Shown: positions 1 through 8,147 of the stretch, piece by piece
Position numbering within the stretch: the stretch's first letter is position 1
How the letters are laid out: every line of letters begins with the position of its first letter
NCBI RefSeq assembly: GCF_020023995.1
Contig: NZ_NRRD01000003.1
Span: 1-64,000, forward strand
Reading direction: 5' to 3'
Source: Rhodobacter sp. TJ_12
Lineage (GTDB): Bacteria > Pseudomonadota > Alphaproteobacteria > Rhodobacterales > Rhodobacteraceae
Length of the DNA stretch: 64,000 bases
Translations under genes and position numbers: made by a program
The notes under the pieces: generated by a model
Database searches by the model: none
Told to the model about the DNA's origin: nothing
Seen by the model: only the letters and a program-made list of their open reading frames with translations

Positions 1-1
1 G

Positions 2-526
2 ATCTTGCCCGCCCCGACCCGCTTTGCAGGCGGGCGGCTTCGGGTGATGGATGGGCCGCAAAGCGCGCTCTTTGACGCCCAGACCCGCAAGCGCGCCTTT
101 GCCACGCGGTTCACCGCAGGCGCGGCGAACCGGCAAGGGGTGGCGCTTGTCCACGATGGCGCCCCCTTTGCCAGTCAAACCGCAGGGCTTTTGTCCGATT
201 TCATCACGCCCGGCGATATTCAAACGACCGGCGCGGGCACGCCGACGATCCTTCTGGCCGATTGTCAAACCATCGGCGGCTATCCCCGCCTTGGCACGGT
301 GATCCCCGCCGATCTGCCGGTGGTCGCGCAGGCGCGCCCCGGCACCGCGCTGTGGTTTGTGCCGATCACACTTGACGAAGCCGCGCAGGTCACGCCGCCC
401 GAGCCCATGCTTTTGGCCGGGCTGCGCAAGGCGCTGCGCCCGCTGATCCGGCGCCCGCATGACATTCCCGATCTGCTGGGCTACCAGTTGATTTCGGGCG
501 TGGTGCGCGGCGATGAGGAGGCGTGA
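2..526 (+). CDS. pxpC: 5-oxoprolinase subunit C (biotin-dependent carboxyltransferase family), 5' truncated
   Basis: Only the last 174 codons are present; the frame is open from base 2, so the gene starts upstream of the window. The segment reads like the C-terminal half of the KipA/PxpC family (about 300 residues when complete): an RVMDGPQ stretch follows the first glycines, and a later ILLADCQTIGGYPRLG stretch is the characteristic family signature. With PxpA and PxpB it forms the ATP-dependent 5-oxoprolinase that opens the cyclic glutamate damage product 5-oxoproline (pyroglutamate) to glutamate in the cytoplasm. The stop codon directly abuts the pxpA start, so the two are one operon; pxpB is expected just upstream. 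The specific pyroglutamate role is known for the PxpABC set and is inferred here from context. Confidence 0.9.
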   Translation: MLPAPTRFAGGRLRVMDGPQSALFDAQTRKRAFATRFTAGAANRQGVALVHDGAPFASQTAGLLSDFITPGDIQTTGAGTPTILLADCQTIGGYPRLGTVIPADLPVVAQARPGTALWFVPITLDEAAQVTPPEPMLLAGLRKALRPLIRRPHDIPDLLGYQLISGVVRGDEEA

Positions 527-1264
527 ATGCAGGTCGATCTGAATGCCGATATGGGCGAAGGCGCGGGCGCGGATGCCGCACTGTGCGATGTGGTGACCTC
601 GGCCAATATTTGTTGCGGGCTGCATGCGGGCGGGCCGCTGGAAATGGCGCGGGTGATGCGGCTGGCGGCGGCCAAGGGCGTGGGCCTTGGCGCGCATCCG
701 GGCTTTGACGACCGGGCCAATTTTGGCCGCACAAGGATGCCGCTGCGCCTGCCTGAAATCACCGATCTGATCGCCTTTCAAACCGGCGCGGCGCAAGCCG
801 TGGCACAGGCCAACGGTCTGAAATTGCGCCATTTCAAGCTGCATGGGGCGCTGGCCAATATGGCGTCAGAGGATGCTGATTTGGCACAGGCCTGCTACGC
901 GGCAGCGCGCGCGGTGGTGCCCGATCTGCGGATCATGGTGCTGGCCGCCACCGCGCAAGAACAGGCGGCCAAGGCGCTGAATGCCGCTTGGGCGGGCGAG
1001 ATTTTCGCCGATCGCGCCTATAACGACGATGCCACCTTGCGCGACCGGTCCCTGCCCGGCGCGGTGCTGCATGACGCCGAAACAGCGGCAAGCCGCATTT
1101 TGGCGATGCTGCGCGCGGGCGCAATCTTGTCTGAAAACGGCCATCGAATTCCGGCCCGGATCGACACGATCTGTCTGCATGGGGACACGCCCGAGGCACT
1201 GGCGCTGGCGCAAGCCCTGCGCAACCGTTTGGCGGCGGCGGGCGTGACGCTGGCGAAATTCTAA
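527..1264 (+). CDS. pxpA: 5-oxoprolinase subunit A (LamB/YcsF family)
   Basis: A 245-residue protein of normal family length. It starts MQVDLNADMGEG, the conserved N-terminal signature of the LamB/YcsF family, followed by CGLHAGGP and HFKLHGAL motifs that sit in the TIM-barrel-like deacetylase fold. PxpA acts with PxpBC in ATP-dependent 5-oxoproline cleavage to glutamate. The ATG comes immediately after the pxpC TGA and a GAGGAG stretch in the end of pxpC can serve as ribosome binding site. Its TAA overlaps the tail of lpxB on the other strand by four bases, so the pxp operon converges on the lipid A operon with no intergenic terminator. Confidence 0.95.
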   Translation: MQVDLNADMGEGAGADAALCDVVTSANICCGLHAGGPLEMARVMRLAAAKGVGLGAHPGFDDRANFGRTRMPLRLPEITDLIAFQTGAAQAVAQANGLKLRHFKLHGALANMASEDADLAQACYAAARAVVPDLRIMVLAATAQEQAAKALNAAWAGEIFADRAYNDDATLRDRSLPGAVLHDAETAASRILAMLRAGAILSENGHRIPARIDTICLHGDTPEALALAQALRNRLAAAGVTLAKF

Positions 1265-2409
1265 CGGTTCAGAAACGTCAAAACCGATTGCGCCGCCCGC
1301 TGCCCCGGTGGCGCGCCGCCCGCCCCCAAACGCTGCATCGTCAGCTCCATCGCCGCCATTTGTGCGGCACGTTTTTCGGGATCTTCCAAAAGATCCAGAA
1401 GCGCCGCCGCCATCGGCCCCGACCGGCAGGCGGGGCCAAGGAATTCGGGCACCGCGCGGGTCTCTGAAACCAGATTGACCAGTGTCACCGTATCGATGCG
1501 CAGCATCCGCGACAGGATATGCCAGCTTAGAAAACTGGCGTCATAGCCAATCACCATCGGCGTGCGATTGGCGGCCAGTTCCAGACTGACCGTGCCGCTT
1601 GCCGCAAGCGCCAGATCGGCGGCAGCAAAGGCCGCGCGTTTATCCCCCGCCTCTTCCACCACAATCGGCGCGACGGGCCAGCGCGCCGCCATATCGCGCA
1701 CCAATTTCGCCACGCCGCGCACGGTTGGCACAACAACACGCAGCCCCGGATCACGGTCGCGCAATTGCATCAACGCCTCGTCAAAGCGCGCGCCAAGCCG
1801 TTTCACCTCGCTCATGCGCGAGCCGGGCAGGCACAAGGCCAAGGGTTGATCGGGGCCGATCATATAGGTTTCACGAAAGGCTATCGCCTCGGCCTCGGTC
1901 GCGCGCGGCTCGGCCACCACCGGATGGCCGACAAAATCGCAGCTCATCCCCGCCGCCGTCATATAGGGCGGTTCAAAGGGCAAAAGCGCCAGCACATGAT
2001 CGATCACTTCGGCCATTTTCACCGCGCGCCCGGGCCGCCACGCCCAGACCGAGGGGGCAACGTAATGCACCGTCTTTTGCGCGGGCCGCGCCGCTTTCAC
2101 GATCCGCGCGACGCGCAGGCAGAAATCGGGGCTGTCGACGGTGATCAGCGCGTCTGGTGCGGTGTCGATCACCGCCTGCGCGGTCTGCGCGATCCGACGT
2201 TTGAGCGCGCGATAACGCGGCAGCACCTCGGCCAGCCCCATCACCGAAAGTTCTTCCATCGCGAACAGGCTGTCGAGCCCTTCGGCCTGCATCGCGGGCC
2301 CGCCGATGCCCACAAACTCCACACCCGGAGCCATTTCTTTCATCGCCGCCATCAGCGCCGCGCCGAGCTTGTCGCCCGAGGCTTCACCGGCGACAACAAA
2401 CAGCTTCAT
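1261..2409 (-). CDS. lpxB: lipid-A-disaccharide synthase
   Basis: This 382-residue protein begins MKLFVVAGEASGDKLG, the invariant N-terminus of LpxB, a family GT19 glycosyltransferase. It joins UDP-diacylglucosamine and lipid X (2,3-diacylglucosamine 1-phosphate) to make the lipid A disaccharide at the inner membrane. A glycine-rich FVGIGGP segment, PSVWAWRPGR and a C-terminal ALAASGTVSLELA segment are family hallmarks. The frame extends five codons upstream, but the ATG at 2409 overlaps the lpxI stop as ATGA and matches the family start, so it is preferred. It is the last gene of the lpxI-lpxB pair, supplied with substrate by LpxI directly upstream. Confidence 0.97.
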   Translation of the reverse strand: MKLFVVAGEASGDKLGAALMAAMKEMAPGVEFVGIGGPAMQAEGLDSLFAMEELSVMGLAEVLPRYRALKRRIAQTAQAVIDTAPDALITVDSPDFCLRVARIVKAARPAQKTVHYVAPSVWAWRPGRAVKMAEVIDHVLALLPFEPPYMTAAGMSCDFVGHPVVAEPRATEAEAIAFRETYMIGPDQPLALCLPGSRMSEVKRLGARFDEALMQLRDRDPGLRVVVPTVRGVAKLVRDMAARWPVAPIVVEEAGDKRAAFAAADLALAASGTVSLELAANRTPMVIGYDASFLSWHILSRMLRIDTVTLVNLVSETRAVPEFLGPACRSGPMAAALLDLLEDPEKRAAQMAAMELTMQRLGAGGAPPGQRAAQSVLTFLNR

Positions 2410-3221
2410 GAAGCGCGGCCCCACAGGAAAATTCCGGCGCTTTCGGCCGCGGCAAGCGTCGCCGCGCGGTCGATCAGCAGCACGCCGCCTGCTTCGAACA
2501 CAATCCCGGCCAAACCGGCAGCGGCGACCTTTTGCACCGTTTGCGGCCCAAGCGCGGGCAGATCGATGCGCCGATCCTGCCCCGGCTTCGGCGCCTTGTA
2601 AAACACGCCCGCCTTGGGCGCCGGCACCAAGGCGCGATGGGCGGCCACGAAATCAAGCATCGCATCGGTGCCCGGCAGCGCCTCGACCGCCAAACACAGC
2701 CCGCGCGCGACCACTGCGCCTTGGCCCACGTCCACCGTGCCAAGCGCGGCGACAATCTTTGCGGCACGGGCCGCATCGGCCTCGTCTTCGGGGCTTGGGG
2801 CGCCGCACAACACCCCCGCGCCCGGCACCAGATCGGGGCAAATCGTATCGGCGCCGATCACCTCGAAGCCGAATTCTTCAAACAGGCCAATCACCGCGCG
2901 CAAAGTGGCATCGTCGCCCGCCTGCATCGCGCCCACAAGGCGCGGCACCAGCGCGGCGGTGCGCGGGTCGAACATTTCGGGATCAAGCCGGGGGCGCTGC
3001 ATCGCGCCCGCCATGCACACGCGCGTCACCCCACGTTCGGCCAGCGCGTCAAACAGCGGCACCAGACGTTCCACACGGAACTGCAAAACATCGCGCCCCG
3101 GCAACGGCGCGGGCGCACCCTCCAGTGCACAAACCAGCATATCGGGCGCCACGGAAGCCAGATGCGCGGGCAGCGCGCCCTGCCCCGCGATCAGCGCGGT
3201 TTCAGAGCCCACCGCACTCAT
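2406..3221 (-). CDS. lpxI: UDP-2,3-diacylglucosamine pyrophosphatase LpxI
   Basis: A 271-residue DUF1009/LpxI protein. LpxI is the alphaproteobacterial alternative to LpxH: it hydrolyses UDP-2,3-diacylglucosamine to lipid X and UMP on the cytoplasmic face of the membrane. Visible family features are the short N-terminal half and the C-terminal domain with KAPKPGQDRRIDLPALGP and the following GLAGIVFEAG stretch. Both ends overlap neighbours by the four-base ATGA arrangement (lpxA upstream, lpxB downstream), so translation of the three lipid A genes is probably coupled. No separate promoter is visible. Confidence 0.95.
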   Translation of the reverse strand: MSAVGSETALIAGQGALPAHLASVAPDMLVCALEGAPAPLPGRDVLQFRVERLVPLFDALAERGVTRVCMAGAMQRPRLDPEMFDPRTAALVPRLVGAMQAGDDATLRAVIGLFEEFGFEVIGADTICPDLVPGAGVLCGAPSPEDEADAARAAKIVAALGTVDVGQGAVVARGLCLAVEALPGTDAMLDFVAAHRALVPAPKAGVFYKAPKPGQDRRIDLPALGPQTVQKVAAAGLAGIVFEAGGVLLIDRAATLAAAESAGIFLWGRAS

Positions 3222-4012
3222 TTGGGCGTCAAGAAGCTGCGGTCGGAGGGACCAAGGATGAACTCCAGCACCTCGCGCGCCAGCGGGCTTTCGGTGCCCT
3301 CTTCGGCGGCGCGCCGCGCTTGTTCGCGGAAATTCCCCGCCCCCAATTCACTGTAAAGCGCGCGCAAGGCGGCAATCTCTTTGCGGTCCACCCCGCGCCG
3401 TTTCAGCCCGACAAGGTTCAGCCCCTCGATCTCGCCGCGCGGCCCGGCGACCAAAGCATGCGGGATCACATCGGCAACCACCTTGCTCAGCGCACCGATG
3501 ATCGCACCATGGCCGATGCGCACCCATTGGTGCACACCCGACAGCCCGCCCACGATCACATCGTCTTCCAGCACGCAATGCCCCGCTACGGCGACGGAAT
3601 TGACCAAAATCACCCGGTCGCCAATCGTCACATCATGCGCCACATGGCTGCTGGACATGAACAGCCCGTCATCGCCCACACGTGTGATGCCGCCGCCGCC
3701 CTCGGTGCCGCAATTCATCGTCACATATTCGCGGATGCGGTTGCGCGCCCCGATCACCAGCTTGGTCTTTTCGCCGCGATATTTCAGATCTTGCGGGATC
3801 TGCCCCAGCGAGGCGAAGGGAAAGACCACTGTGCCGGGGCCAATCGTTGTATCGCCCGCAATCACCACGTGGGATTTCAGCTCGACATCCGCGCCCAGCT
3901 TCACCTCGGGGCCGATATGGCAAAACGGCCCGATGCGGCAGCCCGGCCCGATCTCGGCCCCCGGCTCGATCACCGCTGACGGGTGGATATGCGCCTGCGC
4001 CTCGCTTGCCAT
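3218..4012 (-). CDS. lpxA: acyl-ACP--UDP-N-acetylglucosamine O-acyltransferase
   Basis: A 264-residue left-handed beta-helix acyltransferase. Repeated hexapeptide pattern (for example IHPSAVIEPGAEIGPGCRIG) fills the first two thirds and a helical C-terminal domain follows. LpxA transfers the 3-hydroxyacyl chain from ACP to UDP-GlcNAc, the first step of lipid A synthesis, as a cytoplasmic trimer. The catalytic histidine region is seen in SSSHVAHDVTIG. The gene follows fabZ by two bases and overlaps lpxI, giving the common fabZ-lpxA order that couples fatty-acid and lipid A synthesis. Confidence 0.97.
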   Translation of the reverse strand: MASEAQAHIHPSAVIEPGAEIGPGCRIGPFCHIGPEVKLGADVELKSHVVIAGDTTIGPGTVVFPFASLGQIPQDLKYRGEKTKLVIGARNRIREYVTMNCGTEGGGGITRVGDDGLFMSSSHVAHDVTIGDRVILVNSVAVAGHCVLEDDVIVGGLSGVHQWVRIGHGAIIGALSKVVADVIPHALVAGPRGEIEGLNLVGLKRRGVDRKEIAALRALYSELGAGNFREQARRAAEEGTESPLAREVLEFILGPSDRSFLTPK

Positions 4013-4014
4013 GA

Positions 4015-4476
4015 TCAGCCCTTCAGGTCCATCATCGCGGTGAACTCGGCCTGTGCGGCCAGTTGCCCCTCGACGAAGGATTCCCCTTCGAACTTCCAGA
4101 CTTTGCCGCCGCCGCGTTTCACGGTCACTTTCATTTCCAGCACATCGCCCGGCACAACCTTGCGGCGGAAGCGACAGCCGTCGATCGCCATGAAATAGGT
4201 GCCCAAGGGCTTGTCGATCACATTCATCGAAATGCCGACCACCACAGCCGCCGTTTGCGCCATCGCCTCGACGATCATCACGCCCGGCATCACCGGCTCT
4301 TCGGGGAAATGGCCGGTGAATTGCGGCTCGTTATTGGTGATGCATTTGATCCCCACCGCGCTTTCAAACGGCACGATATCGCGCACCTTGTCGATCATCA
4401 AAAACGGGTAGCGATGCGGAATGATCCGCTTGATCAGGCTCAGATCGGCAGAGCTGTAGGGGGCGGGGTCACTCAT
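4015..4476 (-). CDS. fabZ: 3-hydroxyacyl-[acyl-carrier-protein] dehydratase
   Basis: A 153-residue hot-dog-fold protein. The [14 protein letters not shown] motif and the [20 protein letters not shown] segment, with its catalytic histidine and glutamate, are diagnostic of FabZ. It dehydrates 3-hydroxyacyl-ACP in fatty-acid elongation in the cytoplasm and competes with LpxA for 3-hydroxyacyl-ACP, which explains the adjacency of the two genes. The start at 4476 is preceded by a GGAAGGA-type ribosome binding site. About 80 bases separate it from ompH. Confidence 0.97.
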   Translation of the reverse strand: MSDPAPYSSADLSLIKRIIPHRYPFLMIDKVRDIVPFESAVGIKCITNNEPQFTGHFPEEPVMPGVMIVEAMAQTAAVVVGISMNVIDKPLGTYFMAIDGCRFRRKVVPGDVLEMKVTVKRGGGKVWKFEGESFVEGQLAAQAEFTAMMDLKG

Positions 4477-4559
4477 CTTCTGTCCTTCCAGAAACGCATC
4501 AGCCTTTGCGCTTTGCTAGCCTTGCCGGGCGGGGTTTTCAAGCCGGGGCGTCGCCGCGC

Positions 4560-5327
4560 CTAGTTGCCCGTCGTCGCATCCGTCGGTGCAGGCGCGCCTT
4601 CACCCGCCCCTTCGGCGGCGGGCCGTGTGGGATCGCCCTGCCCGGCATCGAGACCATTTTGCGACGGGGTTTCAGCGCCTTGCGTGCCGTTTCTTTGCGC
4701 ACGCACCGCCGCCTCCCGCGCGGCACCATCGCCCAGACGGGCATCGACCAAAGCGGCCAGATCTTCGGTGATATCGGCGGCCTCGAATCCGCGAATAATC
4801 GCACGGCGGTCCAAAAGCACCACCGCTTCGCGCGCGGCCAGAAGTTCATCCATCAAGGGCGCAATCCCGACGTAGAAATCTTGCCGCCGGGTTTCAAAGC
4901 TTTGGTTTAACGCCTGCGCCTTGGCCTTTTGCGCATTGCGGATGCCGGTGGCGCGCGCGTCAAAGGCATCGGCCTCGGCCCGAAACGCCTCGGGCGACAA
5001 GGTGGCACGGCGATCCGTCAGCGCCTTTTCCTCGGCAATCAGATCCTCGGCAATGCGGTTGTTTTCCGCCGTCAGGGCCGCGGATTCCTGAGCCAATTCC
5101 GACATGATCCGCTTGCCCCAAAGCGTCGTTTCAAACAGCCGCTCCACATCCAGCGTCAGCACCGGCATGCGCATCGGCGCGGGCGCAATGGGCACGGTTT
5201 GCGGCGCCCCTTCTTGGGCGATAAGCGGCGCGGCTTGCGGCACCAGCAGCAACACCGCCACCAGCCCGGCGCGCAAAAGGCCGGGGATGCCCCCCGGCCC
5301 TTCCATCTTATCGCACAAACGGCGCAT
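4560..5327 (-). CDS. OmpH/Skp family periplasmic chaperone
   Basis: A 255-residue exported protein of the OmpH/Skp family, placed directly after bamA as in most Proteobacteria. A hydrophobic signal segment near residues 16-37 ends in APLIAQEG, a plausible signal peptidase I site. The mature part has the LTLDVERLFETTLWG start typical of Skp-like chaperones and then a long charged, alanine-rich coiled-coil arm (about residues 75-165). The C-terminal 40 residues are low-complexity and rich in Gly, Ala and Pro, longer than in E. coli Skp. It is expected to carry unfolded outer membrane proteins to the BAM complex. An alternative ATG at 5306 would shorten the N-region by seven residues and is equally credible. 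Confidence 0.9.
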   Translation of the reverse strand: MRRLCDKMEGPGGIPGLLRAGLVAVLLLVPQAAPLIAQEGAPQTVPIAPAPMRMPVLTLDVERLFETTLWGKRIMSELAQESAALTAENNRIAEDLIAEEKALTDRRATLSPEAFRAEADAFDARATGIRNAQKAKAQALNQSFETRRQDFYVGIAPLMDELLAAREAVVLLDRRAIIRGFEAADITEDLAALVDARLGDGAAREAAVRAQRNGTQGAETPSQNGLDAGQGDPTRPAAEGAGEGAPAPTDATTGN

Positions 5328-5336
5328 CCGCCCGGC

Positions 5337-7739
5337 TCAGAACGACGTCGAAAGCGTCAAATCGAAGGATTGCTCAAGGTCATAATCTTCTTTCTTGAGC
5401 GCCTTCGAGAAGTTCAGCCGCAGCGGGCCAAGGGCGGAATCCCAAAACACCGACAGCCCGACCGAAGACCGCACATGCATGCCGTCATCGACCGTCCCGA
5501 AGGAACCAGCGGTGTTATCAAGGCCCCAAAGCGACCCAACGTCGAAGAAGACACCGCCATGGATGCCATATTCCTCGGGAAGACCGACGGGGAATTCGCT
5601 TTCCAGGCGCAGCGCGGCGAAATATTTGCCGCCAAGCGCATCTTCATTGCTTCGCCCGGCGAAGGTCGGGTCGAAGTCGCGCGGGCCGTAGCCCCAGGTT
5701 TCAAAGCCACGCACCTTGCCAGAGCCCGAGAAACGATCCAGCACCGTCAGCGCCGTGCCGCCGCGCGCGGCAATTGCCCCGCCTTCCAACTCGGCGCGCA
5801 CCGTCACATCTTCATGGAACAGCTTACGTTCGGCGCGCAACAGCGCGGTGGTTTTCAGCGCTTCGACATCGCCGCCCAGACCATAAATGTCTTGGCTCAG
5901 CCGGAAGGTGAAGCCGTAGCGCGGGTCGATCCCGGTGCGCCGGGTGTCAAACGTGTAGGTATACCCGATTGAGGAACTGTCGCGCGCGCCTTGCTCGGCC
6001 ACCAAGATCGGCGAGGAGTAGTAATTGTCATCAATCGTGGAATCGGCCAAAGCCTCGGCCAGGCTTGTGACCCCGCTTAGCTCGTTGCGCTCCCAGGTGT
6101 AGCGCAGGGCAAGCCGCGCATTGCGGGTGATCGGGAATTCGATCGAGGGCGAAATGCCCATCATCTTGGTATCGAAATCCGAATTGTCGTCTTCGGAGGT
6201 GTTATACCACAGCCGGATGCGGCCTTGCAGATCGCGCCCCAAAAGATGCGGCTCCATGAAATCGATGGAGTTTTGCTGGTTGTCGGCGGTGGTGCCGATC
6301 GAAACGCCCAGATATTGCCCGCGGCCAAGGAAGTTGCTTTCTTCCAGCGCGGCACTCACGCCAAAGCCCTGCGACGCGCCATAGCTTGCCCCGAAGGACA
6401 GCGAGCCGGTGGGCTGTTCCTCCACATTGACATCGACAACAACCTGATCGCTGCCGCTGCCCTGACGTGCCTCCACATCGGCATTGGAAAAGAAGCCAAG
6501 CGCGCGAATGCGTTCAGCGGAATTCTTGATTTCGCGCGGGTTGAAGGGGTCGCCTTCGACCGCATTGAATTCGCGCCGGATCACGCTGTCGAGCGTGGTC
6601 GTATTGCCCTCGATATCGATGCGTTCCACGAAGACACGCGGGCCGCGCACAAGCGCGAATTCGACATTCAGCGTTTGCGTGCGCGGATCGCGGGTGATGC
6701 GCGGATCGACGCGCACGAAATTCGCCCCTTCGCGCAGCGCCACCTCTTCGATCCGCGTCACCGCGTAATCTATGGCGGCGGGCGAATAGATCGCGCCTTC
6801 GCGAATCTTGACCAGCTTTTCGAAATCGGCGGCCTCAAGCTCGCTGACTTCGGACACCACGCCGGTCTTGCCGAAATGATATTGCTGCCCTTCGCGGATG
6901 TTGAAGGTCATGAAGAAGCTTTCGCGGTCGCGCGTCATCTCGGACGACACGCCCGCCACTTCCACATCCGGATAGCCGCGCGAGCGGTAGAAATCGATCA
7001 GCATCTGCCGATCAAGCGCGATCCGATCCGCCACAAAGGTGTCGCGCTGGATCAGGCGGTGCAAGATACCGGCCTGTTTCGTGCCCAACACATCGCGCAG
7101 ACGACGGTCGGAATAGGCGCGGTTGCCGGTGAAGCGGATCCGGTTCACCTCGGACACGGCGCCTTCCTTGATCTCGAAGACAACGTCGACGCGGTTGCCC
7201 GCGCGCTTGATCACCTTGGGATCGATGCGCACGTTCAACCGCCCCGCCTCGGCATAGCCTTCGGCCATGGCGGCGGCATCGGCTTCGACCAAGGCAGGCG
7301 AGAAGACGCGCCGCGGCTGGGTCTTGACCAGCGTCGTCAGCACCTCATCCTTAAGTATCTTATTGCCCTCGAAATCGACGATGTTGACGGTGGGATATTC
7401 CGCGACCTTGATCACCAGCGTATTGCCGCGCGGCACCAGCTCGACCGTTTCAAACAGGCCCGACCCTTGCAGGCGCTGATAGGCATCATTAAGCGCGCCA
7501 GCGCCCAGCGTCTGCCCCTTGGCGATGGCGGCAAAGCCCAGAATCGTTTCCGGCTCGACCCGCTCATTGCCCTCAATCACGACTTTTTGGAACGCATAGC
7601 TTTGCGCCAGCACCGGGGCGGCAACAAAGCTGACGGGCAGCGCAAAGGCCAGAAAAGTTGTTGCGGCCAAGGTCCGCGCACGGCGGCCCAGCACACGCTT
7701 GCTTGCCTTGGGCAAAGCCCCCTGCAGCCGGTTTGTCAT
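5337..7739 (-). CDS. bamA: outer membrane protein assembly factor BamA
   Basis: An 800-residue Omp85 protein. A long basic n-region and signal peptide end at PVLAQS, followed by five POTRA domains (about residues 45-440) and a 16-strand barrel ending in the C-terminal phenylalanine of DLTLSTSF, the usual outer-membrane insertion signal. The VRGFETWGYGPRD segment is the conserved loop 6 motif of Omp85 proteins. BamA inserts beta-barrel proteins in the outer membrane. The frame runs on to a TTG at 7769, but the ATG at 7739 gives a normal signal peptide and is preceded by a GAAGG stretch. A small membrane ORF and rseP lie upstream. Confidence 0.97.
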   Translation of the reverse strand: MTNRLQGALPKASKRVLGRRARTLAATTFLAFALPVSFVAAPVLAQSYAFQKVVIEGNERVEPETILGFAAIAKGQTLGAGALNDAYQRLQGSGLFETVELVPRGNTLVIKVAEYPTVNIVDFEGNKILKDEVLTTLVKTQPRRVFSPALVEADAAAMAEGYAEAGRLNVRIDPKVIKRAGNRVDVVFEIKEGAVSEVNRIRFTGNRAYSDRRLRDVLGTKQAGILHRLIQRDTFVADRIALDRQMLIDFYRSRGYPDVEVAGVSSEMTRDRESFFMTFNIREGQQYHFGKTGVVSEVSELEAADFEKLVKIREGAIYSPAAIDYAVTRIEEVALREGANFVRVDPRITRDPRTQTLNVEFALVRGPRVFVERIDIEGNTTTLDSVIRREFNAVEGDPFNPREIKNSAERIRALGFFSNADVEARQGSGSDQVVVDVNVEEQPTGSLSFGASYGASQGFGVSAALEESNFLGRGQYLGVSIGTTADNQQNSIDFMEPHLLGRDLQGRIRLWYNTSEDDNSDFDTKMMGISPSIEFPITRNARLALRYTWERNELSGVTSLAEALADSTIDDNYYSSPILVAEQGARDSSSIGYTYTFDTRRTGIDPRYGFTFRLSQDIYGLGGDVEALKTTALLRAERKLFHEDVTVRAELEGGAIAARGGTALTVLDRFSGSGKVRGFETWGYGPRDFDPTFAGRSNEDALGGKYFAALRLESEFPVGLPEEYGIHGGVFFDVGSLWGLDNTAGSFGTVDDGMHVRSSVGLSVFWDSALGPLRLNFSKALKKEDYDLEQSFDLTLSTSF

Positions 7740-7837
7740 TGCCTTCACCCCGCCAGATCTTTTTCGCAACGTCCAGAAAGTGACTAGCGAGAAAGACCGG
7801 CCTTGTCAAAGCGACTGAGCGGCCCGCCCAAGCAAGA

Positions 7838-8011
7838 TCAAAGTTGGAAAGACGGCACCGGCCCCGGGGTCATGATCTCGTGCATCTGCACGCCGATCAC
7901 CGCCGCCCCGGTCAGTGCCACAAGGATCGCCGCAGGCATCAAAAGACGATCCAGCGCAAGGTCCCAGACCAGCGACAAACCGCGATATCCTTCGGCCAGA
8001 ACCATCGTCAT
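7838..8011 (-). CDS. small predicted membrane protein, 57 residues, between rseP and bamA
   Basis: I do not recognise this protein. The frame begins with MTMVLAEGYRGLSLVWDLAL at the ATG at 8011 and ends at a TGA at 7838. An AGGGAG ribosome binding site lies seven bases upstream of the ATG. The product has one clear hydrophobic segment (about residues 24-41, including LLMPAAILVALTGAAVIGV) and a short hydrophilic tail with HEIMTPGP. It fills most of the 408-base gap between rseP and bamA, which is otherwise too long for this compact operon. Third codon positions are mostly G or C, as in neighbouring genes. Its position suggests co-transcription with bamA and a role at the inner membrane, but the function is unknown. 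Confidence 0.65.
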   Translation of the reverse strand: MTMVLAEGYRGLSLVWDLALDRLLMPAAILVALTGAAVIGVQMHEIMTPGPVPSFQL

Positions 8012-8101
8012 GAGACCACTCCCTATCCTTCAGGCGTGATCTAACGCGCTATTACGGCGCAATTTGGGCTGAATGTGTCAAAATCGCGGCGTTTGGGTGT
8101 G

Positions 8102-8119
8102 GCGGCGCGGGTGCGCCGC
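8102..8119 (-). terminator. GC-rich inverted repeat downstream of rseP
   Basis: A perfect seven-base stem (GCGGCGC / GCGCCGC) with a four-base loop sits about 30 bases past the rseP stop. No thymine run follows on either strand, so it may only pause or partly terminate transcription. An exact TTGACA hexamer occurs just beyond it on the minus strand (8076-8081), but no good -10 box stands 16-18 bases further on; a separate promoter for the small ORF and bamA is therefore possible but unproven. Confidence 0.3.
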
Positions 8120-8147
8120 GCCGCTGGCTCGTTTGGGCTGGTGCCGC

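Noticed and set aside
7740-7769. TTG start of bamA ten codons upstream
   Set aside because: The ATG at 7739 gives a standard signal peptide and has its own GAAGG element.
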